A DNA stretch of 64,000 nt from Eubacteriaceae bacterium (GTDB taxonomy: Bacteria > Bacillota > Clostridia > Lachnospirales > Lachnospiraceae): contig CAJTCR010000020.1 of the NCBI GenBank assembly GCA_910574915.1, positions 1 to 64,000 of the forward strand, written 5' to 3'. This document shows positions 62,720 to 64,000 of the stretch, one piece after another. The position numbers and the translations under genes are program-made. Under the pieces are notes generated by a model, which was not told the origin of the DNA, ran no database searches, and saw only the letters and a program-made list of their open reading frames with translations. How positions within the stretch are numbered: position 1 is the first letter of the stretch; each line of letters begins with the position of its first letter.

Positions 62720-62800
62720 ATGGATACGTTAGAAGTTTTGACGTTGCTGTTAGTTATATTCGCAGCTTTATCATATCTCGACAACCATCATAAAAGATAA
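62720..62800 (+). CDS. Small hydrophobic peptide, probable type I (holin-like) toxin
   Basis: 26 residues: MDTLEVLTLLLVIFAALSYL then DNHHKR. A single membrane helix (about 6-20) follows a short acidic start, and a positively charged tail ends the peptide. This matches the putative holin-like toxins (Hol-Tox) of Firmicutes. A strong AAAGGAGG stands 6 bp before the ATG, unusual for a chance frame. Behind the stop lie a terminator hairpin and, on the other strand, a good promoter pointing back at the gene. This is the layout of a type I toxin with antisense RNA. Such peptides insert into the inner membrane. The family assignment rests on form rather than strong identity. Confidence 0.65.
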   Translation: MDTLEVLTLLLVIFAALSYLDNHHKR

Positions 62801-62908
62801 AACGGCTATCTCCTACGGCAATAGGGGATAGCCTGTGTAACTCGTAAACCTTGTTTATAAGTTTCCGGTGACAACCATCGGATGCACAAATACCCTTTGG
62901 CTGTTTCT
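62795..62908 (-). ncRNA. Probable antisense antitoxin RNA
   Basis: A transcript starting about 7 bp after the minus-strand -10 box (near 62908) would run through the 3' untranslated region of the toxin mRNA and end at the shared hairpin, about 110 nt. It would overlap the toxin transcript tail to tail, as in Clostridioides difficile type I pairs. Confidence 0.55.
62804..62834. terminator. Bidirectional hairpin of the toxin/antisense locus
   Basis: GGCTATCTCCT pairs with AGGGGATAGCC. On the minus strand it is followed by GTTTTATCTTTTAT, a good end for the antisense RNA. Confidence 0.75.
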
Positions 62909-62914
62909 AATGTG

Positions 62915-62943
62915 ATTATAAATGATACCTTGCTCATTTGCAA
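62915..62943 (-). promoter_or_regulatory. Promoter of the antisense RNA
   Basis: Minus strand TTGCAA (62938-62943), 17-bp spacer, TATAAT (62915-62920). No coding gene follows on this strand for more than 300 bp. Confidence 0.7.
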
Positions 62944-63074
62944 GCGTTAATTTAGGAAATGGGGATGTTTTTTGTCTCCATTTTTTCAATTTCAGGATTT
63001 GATTTGCGGAAAGCTTACAGATTTGCAGGAACAGTTGTTAGAACATCACTATGCAGCACAGGAAAACAAGGAAA

Positions 63075-64000
63075 ATGGAGCAAATATTAGATCTATTTGA
63101 GAAAAAAACGGCAGACTGGTTTCGGGAAGCGCTTGGGGAGCCGACGCCTGTGCAGAAGGAGGCGTGGCGCTGGATTGCGGCGGGAGAGCATGTGCTTGTA
63201 TCGGCGCCGACGGGCACGGGCAAGACGCTTTCTGCGTTTTTTGTTTTTTTAGACCAGATGAAGCGGCAGGCGGTGGCGGGAGAATTAAAGCAGGAATTGC
63301 AGCTTGTTTATGTATCGCCGTTAAAGTCGCTGGCGGCGGATATTCGGGAAAATCTGAAAAAGCCGCTGGAAGGGATGCATGCGGAAGGACTGATTGATAC
63401 GGGCATCCGTACGGGTGACACGCCGCAAAAGGACAGGCAGCGGATGGTGAGAAAGCCGCCGCATATTTTGATTATTACGCCGGAGTCGCTGTATTTAATG
63501 CTGACAAGCAGAACGGGGCAGAAGGTGCTTGCAACGGCGCGGGCGGTGATATTAGACGAGCTGCACGCGCTGATTGACACGAAAAGGGGCGCGCATTTGA
63601 TGCTGTCTCTGGCGCGGCTCGACAGGCTTTGCCGTCGTCCGCTCCAGCGGATCGGGCTGTCGGCTACGATCGAGCCGCTGGAGCTTGCCGCAGAATATCT
63701 GGCACCAGAGAAGGCAAGGATTGCGGCGCCTGTGATGGAAAAAAAGGTGCGGCTTGAGGTACGAAGCCCTTTCGTGGATGCGACGCAGGGCAGGCGCAAA
63801 GATCCGGTCTGGGAAGAGATGGGGAAGGTCGTGTACGAATACTGCCAGGGGAGCCGCAGCGTTATCGCGTTTGTGGAAGGCAGGCGGTATGCAGAAAAGC
63901 TGGCATATTATGTCAATCTGCTTGGCGGGGCAGATTTTGCCCGCGTGCATCACGGGAGTTTGTCAAAGGAGCAGCGGACAGAGACGGAGCTGGCTCTGCG
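63075..64000 (+). CDS. Lhr-family DEAD/DEAH helicase, N-terminal part (runs off the window)
   Basis: The frame from MEQILDLFEKKTADWF is open to the window end, 308 residues. AAGGA lies only 4 bp before this ATG; the in-frame ATG at 63051 is an alternative. Q-motif-like GEPTPVQKEAWRWIAAGEHV, Walker A APTGTGKT, motif Ia VSPLKSLAADI, motif Ib TPESLY, motif II DELH and motif III SAT are all present. The second RecA domain begins with SRSVIAFVEGRRYAEKLAYY and VHHGSLSKEQR. This is the pattern of the large helicase-related (Lhr) proteins, often linked to DNA repair. The gene is GC-richer than its surroundings. Confidence 0.9.
   Translation, partial: MEQILDLFEKKTADWFREALGEPTPVQKEAWRWIAAGEHVLVSAPTGTGKTLSAFFVFLDQMKRQAVAGELKQELQLVYVSPLKSLAADIRENLKKPLEGMHAEGLIDTGIRTGDTPQKDRQRMVRKPPHILIITPESLYLMLTSRTGQKVLATARAVILDELHALIDTKRGAHLMLSLARLDRLCRRPLQRIGLSATIEPLELAAEYLAPEKARIAAPVMEKKVRLEVRSPFVDATQGRRKDPVWEEMGKVVYEYCQGSRSVIAFVEGRRYAEKLAYYVNLLGGADFARVHHGSLSKEQRTETELAL

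Noticed and set aside
62960-63100. Short frames between the toxin locus and the Lhr-like gene
   Set aside because: They have no proper ribosome site, overlap the Lhr-like start and resemble no known protein.

Overview
The window looks like chromosome from a Gram-positive, spore-forming anaerobe of the class Clostridia, most likely a gut Lachnospiraceae (Blautia-like, genus not certain). The signs are purine-rich Shine-Dalgarno sites, moderate GC, a SipL-type spore morphogenesis protein, Veg, a SigI/RsgI pair, a T-box-controlled trp operon, a [4Fe-4S] aldo/keto reductase, lactate dehydrogenase and LuxS/MTAN. No rRNA, tRNA, CRISPR array or prophage was seen.

Layout. 1-2960 is accessory and decaying. 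It holds the right end of an IS66-type element, a secreted protein gene whose first codons carry a one-base homopolymer frameshift, and a BlaI/BlaR1-like pair that lacks the penicillin sensor and is linked to a small secreted peptide. A stump of an ABC ATPase follows. 2969-15000 is mostly minus-strand housekeeping: DUF4349 lipoprotein, DUF4422 glycosyltransferase, SEC-C methionine aminopeptidase, NlpC/P60 hydrolase, SipL, Veg, a PrcB-like lipoprotein, PlsC (plus strand), MurF, Ddl and the hibernation factor HPF. 15178-23010 holds an SDR oxidoreductase, a broken tnpB, an XRE regulator, a HAD phosphatase, an SGNH hydrolase, a PadR regulator with a striking dyad operator in front of a frameshifted SEDS (FtsW/RodA) gene, and DNA polymerase IV.

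23204-27774 is a complete FMN-riboswitch ribDEBAH operon with a type II toxin-antitoxin pair attached to its 3' end. 27842-41091 contains an aldo/keto reductase, a GH13 enzyme, a TRIC-type channel, a chemoreceptor, an FGGY kinase, a lipoprotein, TrpS, a C39 peptidase and L-lactate dehydrogenase. 41924-58518 contains a CorA transporter, a SWIM/SNF2 helicase, the full trpEGDCFBA operon behind a tryptophan T-box, luxS-mtnN-MATE and a CoA-transferase. The end carries rsgI, sigI, an RlmI-like methyltransferase, a probable type I toxin with a convergent antisense RNA, and the 5' part of an Lhr-type helicase that runs off the window.

The least expected layer is in the intergenic DNA. Several families of small non-coding inverted-repeat elements (MITE-like) fill most gaps longer than 300 bp. 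Two families sit in C-TA-G sites with TA duplications, as IS630/mariner elements do. One copy split a transcription terminator, which can be rebuilt by removing it, and another supplies the stop codon of the TRIC gene. A different 143-bp element has a perfect 8-bp target duplication. At 41255-41820 the families are nested in each other. The candidate undescribed systems are the BlaI/BlaR1-peptide locus at 600-2562, the PadR/SEDS unit at 19200-21048 and the type I toxin locus at 62640-62943.
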